From Pterois miles (taxonomy: Eukaryota; Chordata; Actinopteri; Perciformes; Scorpaenidae), in the NCBI GenBank assembly GCA_947000775.1, contig CAMQGK010000299.1, forward strand, positions 992,001-1,056,000: a stretch of 64,000 bases of DNA. Reading direction: 5' to 3'. Shown here one piece after another: positions 21,730 to 34,340 of the stretch. Below the pieces are notes generated by a model. It saw only the letters and a list, made by a program, of their open reading frames with translations, searched no databases and was not told the origin of the DNA. The position numbers and the translations under genes were made by a program. Numbering within the stretch: the first letter of the stretch is position 1; every line of letters starts with the position of its first letter.

Positions 21730-21986
21730 AGCAGGGTCTGACAGTCGGCCCCGCTCGATCCTGGTTCTGGTTCACCCGTGACTCCTTTCACTCCAGCAGG
21801 CCCAGCAATACAGCCTGGGCCTCCAGCAGCACGGAGCTCTCCACCTCCCACCTGAGCATCGACTGCAGGTCTAAGGTGGGAGCGAAGCCGGATCTGGGAC
21901 TGTTAGTGACAGGCTGGTCACTGCTAGGGTCCCTGCTGGAGTCTGAGCTGACGGAGTGTTTTGTGAACCTGCGTGATTTTGTCTGA
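21730..21986 (+). other. GC-richer, exon-like patch with no assigned product
   Basis: Composition shifts from AT-rich to GC-richer over about 250 bases. Both the plus frame (serine-rich, ending LTECFVNLRDFV-stop at 21984-21986) and the minus frame (with WEVESSVLLEAQAVLLG) stay open. No AG/GT pair with clear splice context was found and no domain is recognised. It may be an old repeat or a non-conserved exon. Confidence 0.2.
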
Positions 21987-23038
21987 TTTTTGTCTTTTTG
22001 TACTTTTGGTGGTATGTATTTTGATATACACAATGTCTAGCATCCCAAAGGGAGAAGTTGCCTGAGTAAACCACAGAGCCTTTAAAACAAGCTGGAATCA
22101 GTCTTATGTCAGCTCTGATAAAGTGTGATTACATTTCATTTTGTTACTCTGCGGTTATCCTGCCTACTCATAAAAAAGTGAAAATACCTGAGCTGACGAA
22201 GAGGAAGCTACTGTATTTAGCCTCCAGTCTTTGCTGGAGTGATTCAACCGTGTCTGCTGTAGGTGTCAGAGCCAACCTGCTGGTGTCAGGTGGGTTACAT
22301 TTCACAGGTTAACCTGATAACCCGCCAGCAACCCTCTCAGGATTTGCTGTCACATTCAATTACCCCACCTGAGTGGCTGTGTGTTTGTATGTGAAAGCAG
22401 GAGAGGGAAGGAAAAGGCAAGACGGAGAGATAGAATATAACGGTGAGAGAGATTGATGAGTGTTTGAATGTTCGTGTGTCCGTTTGCCTGTCTGCTGTTG
22501 CTGTTTCCTCTCAGTGTGTATGCTATACGTGCGTTTGTGTGCTGCTATTTCATGTTCGGCCCTGCCTGCATGAGGCACAGCGGTGTGTAGAAATGCTGTC
22601 AGAAAGTTAATGTGATTTCCACCGGTGCCTTTGAAGTCGGTCATGTCACCCTCATCATCGCATCCTGATTCATCATTATTCAGCCGTGTGTCTGACCTGC
22701 ACTGGCTCATGAAACCCAACTTTTTCGTGTCACATCTATCGTATCAAAGAGTTACGTGTGGACCACTGATCAGGAGCACTTTTGATAATCTTTGACTGTA
22801 AAAGGATACGCACTTGTTGGAATAACCATGAGGTCCGTGACAAGGAATAGTTTTTTAACCTTCACTATGAATCTTTTAAAGCTCAGGTCATCCATGTTTT
22901 AGCTTTGCTGCACAGACGAGCTCATGACTTTTTATGTTAGCTATAGTAATCTGTTTAAAGAGAAGACTGAATCCTTAAAGAATCATGAAAAATGGCTTAA
23001 AAAACAATCAATCAGTGTAATCAATTGAAGTGGTGTTT
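21987..23038. other. unassigned sequence
   Basis: Open frames at 22106-22312 (plus) and 22360-22719 (minus) show no motif. No repeats recognised. Confidence 0.35.
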
Positions 23039-23334
23039 CTTATTATACCATGGCCTGGGTGAATACATTAAGTAAGGGATAATGTACAGCAAGCAGGGCA
23101 TTATTGTGAAAGAAACCCCGACAGGGCGATGCATCAGCCTGACGTGGCCTCTCATCGCTCTGTCGGGGTTTCTTTCATAACTATGACCTGCTAGTTGTAC
23201 ATTATCTGCTTATTACACGGCTACTTATTTAAGGAGTCAATAATTTGACGCACAAATGGTCCTCCAGAGTCCAACATCAGAACGGTGCCCATAGTAATGG
23301 TCTGTTATAAAGAAATAACAGACTGTATAACGCC
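23039..23334 (+). mobile_element. foldback (palindromic) element, interrupted by a SINE
   Basis: Arms 23078-23131 and 23153-23206 are inverted copies, about 46 of 54 positions paired, around a 21-base loop; core gaaagaaaccccgacaggg against its complement. A second, perfect 9-bp stem (gtctgttat / ataacagac) lies at 23300-23323. A SINE begins directly after the element's right side at about 23335. Non-coding. The long hairpin suggests a foldback-type MITE. Confidence 0.7.
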
Positions 23335-23672
23335 GTGATGGTCCAGTCAGCTCAGTCTGTAGGGAGTTGGCTTGGGAACCGGAGGGTCACCGGTTCAAGT
23401 CCCGACATGGACCAAAAACTGAGTGTGAACTGGTAGCTGGAGAGGTGCCAGTTTACCTCTTGGGCACTGCCGAGGTGCCCCTGAGCAAGGCACCAAACCC
23501 CCAACTGCTCGGGGCGCTTGTCAGGAGCAGCCCCCTCACTCTGACATCTCTCCATTAATGCATGTATGTGTGTTTCAGGTCTGCATGTACCATGTATGAG
23601 TTTAACAGAGTGTAAATTGAATTTCCCCATTGTGGGACTAATAAAGGTTGATCTTCTTCTTCTTCTTCTTCT
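23335..23672 (+). mobile_element. tRNA-derived SINE, family S1
   Basis: Same as 40571-40904 across the head, body and tail, differing at a handful of positions; the first 10-15 bases are diverged (gtgatggtccagtcagctca instead of ggggcggcagtagctca), which weakens the A box. B box ggttcaagtcc is intact. Ends in a (CTT)n tail. A 67-codon minus-strand frame inside is the same in all three clean copies and reflects recency, not coding. Confidence 0.9.
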
Positions 23673-26299
23673 AATAATTCCTGACAATAAACACCTACCT
23701 AGTACATTAGTGCTGTGAGACTGTCTGTTCACTGCTCTAAATAGATTAACTTATTTACACTTAGTGTAACATTAGTCCTTCAGTATGTCATCCGCTGAAC
23801 ACCACAGGGTGGCTGCAAAAAGCCCCACTGAACTTTAACTAATACCTTGTCTCTAGGGATGTTAGTAATTAACTCATTAACCATTAACCAACATTAAGAA
23901 TTTTAACTGATCAATACTACTGGTTAAACAGTTAAAAGAAAAATGAATTAATGGGTTTTCATTGTAGTTAATGGAAAGCCAGGTGAGTGCATCTCATATT
24001 GGTGCTACAGCATGCCTTGTGCGGTGGTATCACACGCCAACACAGCGGCCAAGACTCTGTATTTGACACCCTGGGAAAGAAAATGGGCTGTCTAAGCAGG
24101 ATAATACCCTTCAAGGTGTCCATAATCAGAAATTAATGGGCTGGCCTCCCCATTGTCCATTAATTCCTGATAATGGACACCTCGTTGGACATTACTCTTC
24201 ACATGCAGCAAATAAATTGCATATAAAGTAAGAAAATATAGAAGGTATGTCAGAAGTGCTTCCAGTGTCTTAAAAAGTGCCTTATCTAGATCTAAGAGTC
24301 TGCACGGCTACAGGATCATGTACATAACCATAACTTCACCTGACACAAGTTTTCTCCACATTTCAGTTTGATGAATTTCGAAACCGCCTCCACAAGCCTT
24401 TCTATCTGTGATTTAACGGGCCCATAAGACAACACGAAACAAATGTTTTCTCCTCCCTGTTTTCACAGCCAGGGAATTAGAAAATGTACCATGACACTGA
24501 CATATGCTGCTGTTTTTCACAGCCTGGAAACTGGGGCTGCTATTTTTTTTTTCCCATCGATCAAAGCATTATTGGCTGTAATTCATAAATCTGTATTCCG
24601 AAAAAGGAGAGATAATCTGTCACTGTAGAACAGATGTAATGCTTTTGAAGACTTACACCCATTTCTAGGGCAGTATGTGTGTGTGTGTGTGTGTGTCGCT
24701 GGAATATTTCCACTAATTACTCTGAATAAATCCAGTCCTTATTAAGGCATTTGAGTGAAAAAGTGTGACAAGATGCATGGTAATCTCCTGCAGTTGACTT
24801 GGTTATTACTGATGGCATTCTGCGTTACATGTTGATTGCTTTGGAGTTGATGATGAGGAGAGCGACGCAGATGTAAATGCACACAGACAGCTTTGTTAGG
24901 CTATAATGCAGTAAGGTGCATGTGATGAATATAACATGCATATAAAACAGTCATCATGTCTGAACAAAAGCTTTCCAGGACATTCATGCCGCTCCTGTAT
25001 AAATCAGTGTGTAAATGTGAGACACACATCCACTCAGGTGAATTTCAGACATTAAATAGCTGGTAGTGTGAATGTGTTTGACTATATGTTATCTTTTGTA
25101 AGACTGGTGACTTGTCCAGTGTGTCTACCTATTTTTTGTCTCATATATGCGGGGAAAACAATGTTGTCGCGTCATTAAAATGGATCTTGATGTGTGTAAA
25201 ATAAATGACAAAACAAACCCTTATGAAGATGTAGCATGTTCAGCATACCCTAAACTAACCCTAACAACTGCGATCGTGCTACGAGGCGCTACGACGGTGG
25301 TTATCAGCTCGGTAAAACAACCCAGGGTTTCTCAATCTGGCTAAGCGCATTCACATAAAAGGGGCGGGGTTTGCAGTATATGACCAATCACCAACAAGGA
25401 GAAGTCTACTGTCAGCAGAGCGGCACATTTTACAAACATATAGCAAACTATAATATTCGACAAATACAAAGACGTTAAACACATAATCCAGGCAGACAAT
25501 GCCGCTGACTGAACACGTAAATTACCAGACATTCATTTGGTGAAATACTCAAGAGTAAGAGAATATATTTGTCATAGATGGGGCGGCGATGGCTGTATAA
25601 ATAGTTTTCAAAATAAAATTAGACTTTGTTATGCCCTTGGATGACATTGTGGCGTGTATTTCGACTCTGCCGGTGTGAATCTGCCTTGACAGCAAGTAAA
25701 AATATAAAAACATAATTCAAAGCAGTGAAAGCCCACAACATAAATCCAGCTGTCCTTCCTGCATTTGTCAGTTTAAACTGTGTTGCTTTTACTCTGGATT
25801 ATGACTGTGACTTCATATTTGTGTAATATTATCATACGATCTGTGCACCGAGCTGTGATTGGTCAGTAGGCAGTGCTTTTATATGATTTCGTCTCTTATC
25901 TGGAACGTAACCTGCTGAGCAGATTGGGTGTGCAGCATCAGTTACTATGGTGATCTACTCCAGTAAGAAGTGAGCCACTAGTGGAAAACTGAGGGTTAAC
26001 CCTTAAGTTACCTCGCTAACCACAAATCCTGTTTTGTATTACAGACCTCACTTCAGACTGATTTGACTGTTCTGCCAAATTGCCAGCTAAAGATGATTTT
26101 GTACATTCAGCCATCACCATTCAGTTGACATATTGTGCCATTAAACGGGAACATTTCAGCATTTTCATAAAGTCAGGGGACTTGCAAGAGACAGACTGCA
26201 GACATAGATATCCTCACATTGAATCCCTAATATGTGTAAATGTCCAAAAATACCAGGTACCACACTTCCCATAATGCAGCTCAAAGTCTTTTTAGCCAT
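23673..26299. other. mostly unassigned; small repeat fragments
   Basis: At 23866-23960 the phrase tctagggatgttagtaatta followed by attaaccattaaccaaca is the inverse of the right end of the repeat at 53526-53935. (TG)n lies at 24675-24696. No gene is supported; the 60-65 codon frames lack motifs. Confidence 0.4.
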
Positions 26300-27070
26300 G
26301 CTAGCGGTGCTGCTCTGTTGATGGCAATGCCGACCAGTTGGTCCACCACTTTAGTTCAGACTGAAAAGCTATTAGATGGATTGCCATTCATTTTGTAAAA
26401 GCATTCATAGCCCCCAGGATGAATGTTCACATCCTGTTGACTTTGGTGATTCCCTGACTGTTTTTCTAGTGGCACCATGAGGTTGACATTTTTATTTTTT
26501 TAGGGAAATTTCTTGACAACTATAGGATGGATTGCCAAGAAATTTGGTACAGACATTAATGTTTCCCTCGGGATGATTTGTAATTGGGTAGCTGAAAGGA
26601 AAATGATGAATTTGGTGATCTGTCAGCCTTTCATCATCAGCACCATCTGTCCAATACTTCGGTTTACGACTAAAGACCTACAAAACTAATGCAGGCTGTT
26701 CTCATGCACCGGTCGTGGCCATACCTACAAAAACTGATCTACTGTTATTCGGATATACGCCACAAAGTTTATTTTGAAAAGACTGTATGTATGTGGCGTG
26801 TGGAAATTGACGTGTTGCAGGACATTTGTTGAAGGCCTGAGAAATGAAGAATAGCTTTTTGTAAAGGTTACTTTAGTCACAAATATTAGCATTTCACCCC
26901 TTGAGGCAAATTTGTAAGTTCTGACATTAAGCTATATAAATAAAATTGACTTAATACGCTAACATGGCAATCATTATAACTGCTTAATACCAGCCTGTTA
27001 GCATTGTCATTGTGAGCATTTTAACTTGCTGACATTAGCATGTCTAAATACAGCCTGACAGAGCCGCAAG
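26300..27070 (-). repeat. old repeat family H, inverted copy
   Basis: Contains ggattgccaagaaatttgg, tttggtgattccctgactg, ctaaagacctacaaaactaatg and cattgtcattgtgagcat, which match in reverse complement the two halves at 12540-12691 and 13521-13990. This uninterrupted copy shows that the 12.7-13.5 kb block is an insertion. Non-coding. Confidence 0.6.
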
Positions 27071-27644
27071 CATTGCTGCAGGCTTGTCACCTTGGTCTCA
27101 GACTCTCCACTCCTGGTAAACGCTCACATCTTTCACGTTCCACATCATCAACCGTTATTTTCTCAGACTTGACAAAGCTCCTTCAAAGCCACAGAGGACA
27201 TTTATTCATCTGTTTTCACAGGCTGGTGCTGTTTTTGCAGGTAATATGCCCCATGACTAGTAAACAGATACTGACATGTAAAATTCCCTTTTAAGCATCA
27301 CGCAAGAATAAGGCACAAATCCTGCAATGGTGTAAAATATTACTGCAATTTGACAGCTAAAAGCAAAGCAACATTACTGCTAAATATCCATAAGAATTAC
27401 ATCAGCAATAGAGCTACTGTGGGGACACACACTTGTCAATGTGTTTGGACCAACAGTCTTATTAAGCAGCGTTTGTGGGTGTTTGAAAAGAGCAAAATTG
27501 TCTCTCTTTGATAGAACAAAGTGCTTTGCATAGCACCCAGACAGCTCAATAAATTCCCAGTATTCTGAATAAGTTGAATAGCACAACAGAAAAGAGCAAA
27601 AGGATAGCAGGTTTGAATCCCTCCAAGGATTATGATGTTTGCTT
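27071..27644. other. unassigned sequence
   Basis: No supported gene or repeat. Frames of 84 and 93 codons on opposite strands have no motif. Confidence 0.35.
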
Positions 27645-28363
27645 AACCCTCTGAGACCCACAATAGATCCATTTCTGTCTTCTTTAAGGGCGTCTTTAGG
27701 GGGAGATAGGAGGTTAATCGGAATTATAATTAATCAGAAATAAACACAAATTCATTCATTATTTAAAATGAATAGTAAAAGTGTTTAAGAGTTTAGAACA
27801 GTACATGATGCTCTGTTATGTCTCAGAAATTTTGGGTTGATACCATTTGTTACACAGATTTGGTGCTAAATTTAATATTTTTTTTACCGATTGAAAATTG
27901 GTAAAAAATGATCAATAATCCCTCCAAAATACCACATTGTGACAATCAAGACCTTGAGGAACTCCATAGAAAAAGCCATGCTGTGATTTGGGATCAAAAA
28001 CTTTTGACATTTTGAGATTTCTGCAGGATTTGCAGTTTTGGCAATTAGATAGCGAGCACTTCTGTTAAGAAAACTGCTCAGAAACCCCCTTATTTTCAAT
28101 CTAGCTAGGAAAGCCATCCAAACTCTGAACGCTCTAGGTCTCAAATTTGTTGCTGTAAAGTTTCATGAGGCTGTGTTTATCCTAGAGGTCACCATCATCA
28201 CACATAAATACAGTTAGACTCACTGGAGTCTCAGCTTTACAGTGATATCCAATATGAGTAATTCCAAGACAGTTTAGGGACCTCAGTATGCAGAAATATT
28301 CAAACACACCATTTTAGAGTAGGCAAAAATATGCTTTATTATGCATAAAGAAACAGCATGGTT
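27645..28363 (+). repeat. repeat family B, copy 1
   Basis: Shares with 33625-34340 and 48890-49535 the phrases gggttgataccatttgttaca, aaaatgatcaataatccctc, caaaataccacattgtgac, gaaaaagccatgctgtgattt, agcgagcacttctgtt and gtttcatgaggctgtg. It runs straight into a family A segment at 28364 without a visible junction duplication. No coding frame. Confidence 0.75.
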
Positions 28364-28645
28364 TCTGCCCAAAACTGCATGTGATTATCATACAGTTGAC
28401 ATGTCTGTAAAGGGGAGACTCGTGGGTACCCAGAGAACCCATTTACATCCACATATGTTTGGGCCAGAGGTCAAGGGACCCCTTTGAAAATGGCCATGAC
28501 AGTCTTTCCTCACCAAAATTTAGTGTGTTTGGAGCGTTATTTAGCCTGCTCTATACTCAAGCTAGTATAACATGGTTGGTACCGATGGATTCCTTAGACT
28601 TTTTAGGTTTACTAGGATCCCAGTATCTAAATATCATGTTGTGAA
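28364..28645 (+). repeat. MITE family A segment continuous with family B
   Basis: cccaaaactgcatgtgattat, gtctgtaaaggggagactcg, gggacccctttgaaaatggc and catggttggtaccgatggatt match the centre and right half of the 41667-42375 element. The left half of family A is absent; family B sequence takes its place. Confidence 0.8.
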
Positions 28646-28760
28646 ATTTTGCGATATAAAACTTGACAATATGTGTTGTTGAAATGAAAAACTGAATCGC
28701 GATATCAGGGCATAGCAGGTACATCTAGTCATACTAAGCCCCCAGGAAGAGTCCTGGTCA

Positions 28761-29111
28761 TTGATCCCAATGTTCACAGTGGCCAAACGTCCGTACTGCA
28801 ACTTCTGTGTCGCTCGATGTCATTGGGTTCAAAAAGACTTCTATAAATTTGAGATTGCAGATGTTGAAAATTTCGTCGCCGTCACATCCCTAGTGCCGGT
28901 GTGGTTCGTGCATTTGCAGCTGACTTGCAGCCAGACTATAATGACGGAAATTAGCATAGAAGACGCCTCCCTGTCTCTCAAATCGCTTGTATGGCAGCAT
29001 GTTGGATTCCCTGTTGAAACGCAAAATAGGACTCTGAAGATGCCTATGAGAATTCATGCAGGAGAGAAACCTTTTAGTTCAGGGTGGAAAATGGTTCAGT
29101 CAGACCGTTGA
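28761..29111 (+). pseudogene. chimeric ORF: BED-finger-like plus C2H2 linker-like
   Basis: A 116-codon frame. Residues about 73-86 (SLVWQHVGFPVET) resemble the start of a BED zinc finger as in ZBED/hAT transposases ('S.VW.HFGF'). Residues about 91-105 (TLKMPMRIHAGEKPFSSG) resemble a C2H2 finger end plus linker ('H.RIHTGEKPFSC'), with the second histidine and the following cysteine lost. No complete finger remains. Upstream residues show nothing recognised. Probably a hAT transposase fragment abutting a degraded zinc-finger gene fragment. Not expected to be functional. Confidence 0.4.
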
Positions 29112-29949
29112 ACACACATTCAATTCCAAGATGATTCTTCAATAAAAGGCTACTTTTAACGTCATATTTTCATCATTCAATTATCATTTTAATATCAAGT
29201 CCTACTGAGACTGTGAACCCAATATTGTGTATCATATCGTATCGTACCATGAGCTGAGTGAATCCTCACGCTCCTAATCTTTGCTCATCACGCTGATCAA
29301 GCGCTTTGCCAGAACAAAACATTAACACAAAAATAAATCATGGAAGATGCTTCTGCATCACACCAGAGACAATACTTAGACGGATGGATTTAATGGCGTA
29401 CGACGGGTCGACCTCTGTTCAAGCAGTGCTGAGACCGAGGCTGTGCAAACCCAAGAAGAACTGCAGTTGGACCAAAGTTCAAAAGAGTAATTTCAGCTAA
29501 AAAAGAAAAGCCAACTCATCTCCTCCTCTATTAGACGACCCATCACCTCCAAACCCTAACAGTGCTGTGAGGGATTAATAAAGGTTCCAACAGAGGAGGA
29601 AAGTGAGAGAAATTGTTTTTAGTACATTTTCATCAAGGTTGTTGTCAGCTTTTTCTTTTAAGAGCTAATCATCTGAAGTGGTTGAAATAAGAAATATGGT
29701 ATGATAAGCTGTCTACAGTAGCTGGAAGCTCACTGTACCGGTGCATTCACTGGGGATGTGCCTATGTACTCGCCACCTTGATATGCATTGTGGTCCAAAT
29801 GCCTTTCTAGTATCTAACATTATTTCAATCTGGAGTATACCGCTAAGAAGTCAAAGTCAATTATACTGTACGTTCCATTGCAACGTCAGTGCCCAGCAGA
29901 AGAGTTATGCCTCCAGTCGACTACCATCTAAAGCTGTGTATTGGCAAGA
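29112..29949. other. unassigned sequence
   Basis: No supported gene. At 29220-29250 'catatcgtatcgtacc' hints at a family F fragment. Confidence 0.35.
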
Positions 29950-30345
29950 ATCTGCCGATACGATATGTATCATGATACAGTGGTCACGATTCAGTATACT
30001 GCGATATATTGCGATACTATAAGTAAAGCAATATATTGTGATTTTTAAAAAGATCTAATTTTGGGAAAACTGTCATAGTATAAAGAACATATACGATATG
30101 AATAAAATCTGAGTTTAAAAAAAAAGCAGTGGGATCTACATTTTCATTCATCACATGATGGCGTTACTTTGAGAGGGCACATACACTGAGAGGGCGCATT
30201 TCCTTGCAAATGCATGGATTCATCTTTGCATGTAAGCTATTAATTAAAAATCAGTCTTGTTTTTGAAAGTCAATACAGTATCACAAAACGTAATATCATG
30301 ATATTCAGTTTTTTTTCAATATTTTCTTACACCCCAATTAATGAC
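29950..30345 (+). mobile_element. MITE-like repeat family F
   Basis: Begins ttggcaagaatctgccgata and ends atattttcttacacccc. The copy at 63624-64000 is its reverse complement, starting taggggtgtaagaaaatatc and ending tatcgtattgccac. Shared internal phrases: gatatattgcgata, tttgcatgtaa and caatacagtatcacaa. Ends rich in gat/atc give terminal complementarity. Non-coding, likely non-autonomous DNA transposon. Confidence 0.7.
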
Positions 30346-31239
30346 GGCAATTAAAAGCAAAAAAAAATTATTTCTATTTTATTGTCAATTTTAATGACAT
30401 CTTTTGAACAATAAAATATGCATAGTATTATAACTTTTTACTTATTTATTTATTAAACTCTTTTGCTCGGTTTCTTCCCAGAGGAGCAGAAAATGAGCGA
30501 TGGACATAAATGGAAGTTAGAAAAATCCAGCACACAGATTTTGAGAGCGATCTCAAGCTTCTTCACGTCAAGGATCAATAATGGATGGCCAATAGCCCAC
30601 AGACCATGGATGTATAAGAGGATGTGTTCTGTGCTTTTGCCCTGCATGTTAGTAAATAGCCTACAACTACTTTAAATCCCGTTGATGTGACGCTACTAGC
30701 ACTGCTAGCTACTGGCCGGTAGCCGGTTGTTTGGGAACAGAGACGTTAATACGTCCACCACGGTACAGGCTGACAGCATACAGCCAATGGTGTATTATAA
30801 GATAATAAAAGTGATGAATTACAGCTAATATATTCATTATTTCAGTCACATGCAGCTAACTCAGAAAAGCACCTGATTCTCCTCTATTCGCTTCTGTACT
30901 CTGGCCAAGCGATTCAAATTATCCAGGTGTGTGTGTGTTGCCATAGCGACAGATGTGCGTGTCACAGCTGAAGTGGAAAGGATCCGAGGTCTGCTGCAAT
31001 TTCAGGCAGCGACTTGTTGCGTCAGGCCTCTGTTATTGGCAATCGATGAGCTTCTACAATGATGTGGACGTATAAAAATCATTTATTTATCCAAAGGTCT
31101 CTCTCACTATAAACACACACATCCTCCACGAGGTAAACTAATTATGCCAGAAATGATAATACACGTCAACAAACATCTCATATAATCTTCTGCTTGGAAA
31201 CATCCACTGAGTCAGAGGAGAAAAAAAAAAAAGGCTCCT
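30346..31239. other. unassigned sequence
   Basis: No gene recognised; the opposed 64-70 codon frames at 30453-30675 are mutual shadows without motif. Confidence 0.35.
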
Positions 31240-31410
31240 ACTGTTTCTGTTGGAGCTTCTGCCTCAAAGATGCACTTTGCTGCTGCATCTTTCTGATTCA
31301 GTATTCTGCTGAGTAACTTTGTTTTGGATGAGGTTACTGCAAACTGTAAATCCGCCCACGCAGTCACGCATAATCGGGCATAAACAAGGCAGAGATAGAA
31401 GGAATAAAAG
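31240..31410 (+). repeat. dispersed repeat pair, copy 1
   Basis: Shares with 40975-41135, in the same orientation, tgctgagtaactttgttt, ggatgaggttac, gcaaactgtaaat, cccacgcagtc and gcataaacaaggc. Identity about 80% by eye. Class unknown; only two copies are in the window. Confidence 0.65.
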
Positions 31411-31845
31411 AGAAGTAGCCAATCACTGCAGCCACAAACAGCCCACTTCTCATCTGCAAGGACCGCCTAGCACTGATTAGCGGTTTTGCCTGGCAGTCAC
31501 AGTCATCTCCTATTGCCTTGACTCATTTCTCACAACACTGTGCAAATGGGCTCAAATCGGAAAGAACATTATACTCCTAATTTGGCCTTAAAACCCATAC
31601 AGCACATAGAATTCAGTTTTTCAGAACATAGCTGTATACTGTACGTCGTCACTGAAGTGTAATCATTGTAGTACTTTAAAATAATAGGATTAGAATGGGA
31701 TTAGACTGTATATTGATATATATCTGCCATGAGTGTGTCCCACTAACAAGTAATGCTTGTGAAGCCAAAGCCTGATGTAGGTTTTGTCCTCCGTGCTATA
31801 GATATAGAAAAATAAAATATATTGTGGGGTCCGATAGAGCTGCAC
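31411..31845. other. unassigned sequence
   Basis: Nothing recognised. Confidence 0.3.
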
Positions 31846-32275
31846 GATTATGGCTGAAATGATTATCACAATTATTTTAATCACAACGATTCATCACAAT
31901 TATTTGCAGATTTTCGAGACAAATGAAATTGAAATTTCACATTTAAATAAACAGAGCACTGCTCTCACTTCCATGTTGTGTTACTTTCCAACCATCAAAA
32001 ACTGTTATTGTCATAAACGGTATAGTGGTTATTTATAATAAACACACAAGACAAATGATGAAGAAATAAATGATTGTATTTTCATTGAAACATTTGCTAT
32101 GATTAAAACAAATTTTGGTATCAGTTCTAATTATATATGATAAGCTGCTTAGAACTAGTATTGGGAAGTTAAACAGGTCATATTTCTCGCTCTAATATAT
32201 AATTTATATTGCTGTGAAAATATCTCCTTCAAGCAATTGGATTATATTCAAGTTTCTCACCAGAAATGGTGATAC
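31846..32275 (+). repeat. repeat starting gagctgcacgattatgg
   Basis: From memory of its phrase order (gagctgcacgatta, tgattatcacaattatttt) this is a common fish interspersed repeat. AT-rich and non-coding. No second clear copy is in the window. Confidence 0.4.
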
Positions 32276-32534
32276 AAAAAGGTGATGGTTTCTTTTTTAT
32301 GTTTATTTTATTCTTTTATTTAAATCCTAACCCCCCTTTTTTACCTTCCCTTCTTCCCCCCCCAAATAATAATCCCTTTTTTCCCTCCTTTTTCTCCCCC
32401 TTATAAATGAGCTAAGTGCAACCAAACCCTAATAAGACATTTTTAGGTGACCAAAGGGGTTAACATTAAATTTTATGACCCCCGAGTTTTCCTGCCGGTT
32501 GTTTTTCCGTCTCCTTCGTTCCGCCTTCAAAATT
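32276..32534. other. homopolymer-rich, possibly low-quality stretch
   Basis: Runs of 5-9 C and T at 32330-32400 (cccccc, tttttt, cccccccc) unlike the flanks. May be natural pyrimidine-rich sequence or poor consensus, as in the poly-G block at 1990-2180. Confidence 0.35.
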
Positions 32535-32905
32535 CTATTCTCTACTGAAAACCACTGTGAAAGATGAAAACATGGACAACTCCCAGAACAGAAAACACTG
32601 TGGTAGCAGCATCACCTGCTTTATGGTCTACTTGACTCTAAATGGGACCATCATTTACTAAATGAACATCATGCTGTATTGAGGAAGACTTGAAAGTAGA
32701 GATTGTGACCATAAACTCATGTTTATAATGTTTACTGAGGTAATAAATCAAGTGAGATGTAGGCTCATTTTCTCATAGACTTCTATACAATCAGACTTTT
32801 TATAACCAGAGGAGTCGCCCCCTGCTGGCTGTTAGAGAGAATGCAAGTTTAAGACATTTCAGCACTGGCTTCACTTTTCAGATTTGGAGGTTACCACCTG
32901 GGTTC
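32535..32905 (-). repeat. interspersed repeat family G, inverted copy
   Basis: Reverse complement of 4236-4620: ctcattttctcatagacttc, gaggtaataaatcaagtgag and ttactaaatgaacatcatgc. Contains a small segment (ggaggagtcgccccctgctg-like, about 32811-32830) absent from the other copy. Confidence 0.8.
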
Positions 32906-33300
<395 letters not shown>

Positions 33301-33624
33301 GGATGGCTGATAAAATTAGTAAGCAGGTAAGTGAGTTGAGTTAATGAGGGCATGTTCATATATTACAGCATTTGCTTCTTTTTTTTTTTGAGCTCAGGTG
33401 GCACCAAATGACAGCTAGTTTGTTTTTCCATACAAACTGTTGTGCAGTTTGTCGGGAGCTGAGAATGTATTCCAACCCATCTGCAGGAAATAACTGCAAA
33501 ATGCATGAGTTTACTGCTATGAGGGGAGAGATGTTGACATTTGTTGGCCGGCACTTCCTCATAATTGGAGAGCTGAGTAGAACAAAATAAACTGCAGTCT
33601 GGGCCTCAGGCGTGGTCCCCTGTT
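33301..33624. other. unassigned sequence
   Basis: Three overlapping frames on both strands at 33356-33590 have no motif. No gene supported. Confidence 0.35.
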
Positions 33625-34340
33625 GTGGTACAACCCTAAGAGACCCACAAGAGAGCCTTTCTTATCTTTTTTTAGGGGGTTACAGGGTTTTTTTTAGCGG
33701 GACAATGCAGGTCAACAGTAGATGTCACATAGAAGTGGTGTACGTCACCTGAAATCTGGTAACCTGAAGATTAATTGAGATGTAGCTCAGCGCTGCATGT
33801 CAAGTTGTTCTAGTCGTAAATCAGAACTAAACATTAATTAATTAATCAGAATATATTGTGAGTATATTAGGGTTTAGATCATTATGATATACTTAAGGCT
33901 CATACTGTAAGTTGTTGCAGCAATTTTTGGGTTGAATTCACTCAGGAACTGATAAAAAATGCCTTAAAAAAATCCTTCAAAATACGACATTAAGGCACCA
34001 AGACCTCGAGGAACATCACAGTAAAAGCCGTGCTTTGATTTGATATGAAAACCTCTTGAGATTCCTGCAAGCATTGCATATTTTTGGTCGATTGGATGGC
34101 GAGCACTCCTGTTCTGTAAACTGCTCATATAATATATCAATCTAGCTAGAACAGTCATCCATCCTCTGAATGCGCTACGTCTCTAGTTTGTGGCTTTAAG
34201 GTTTCATGAGGCTGTGATTATCCTAGAGATCACCACAGGTCATTTTAAACAGTGAAGTCAAGTTTCACAAAATGGTCTCACTATATGAAATGGCTGCTAT
34301 GCAGATTAACATCATCACACATGAACACAGTTGGGCTCAT
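33625..34340 (+). repeat. repeat family B, copy 2, left part
   Basis: gacccacaagagagcc start, then atagaagtggtgtacgtcac (shared with the 48.9 kb copy) and gtttcatgaggctgtgattat (shared with both). Continues beyond a family C insertion at about 34830. Confidence 0.75.
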
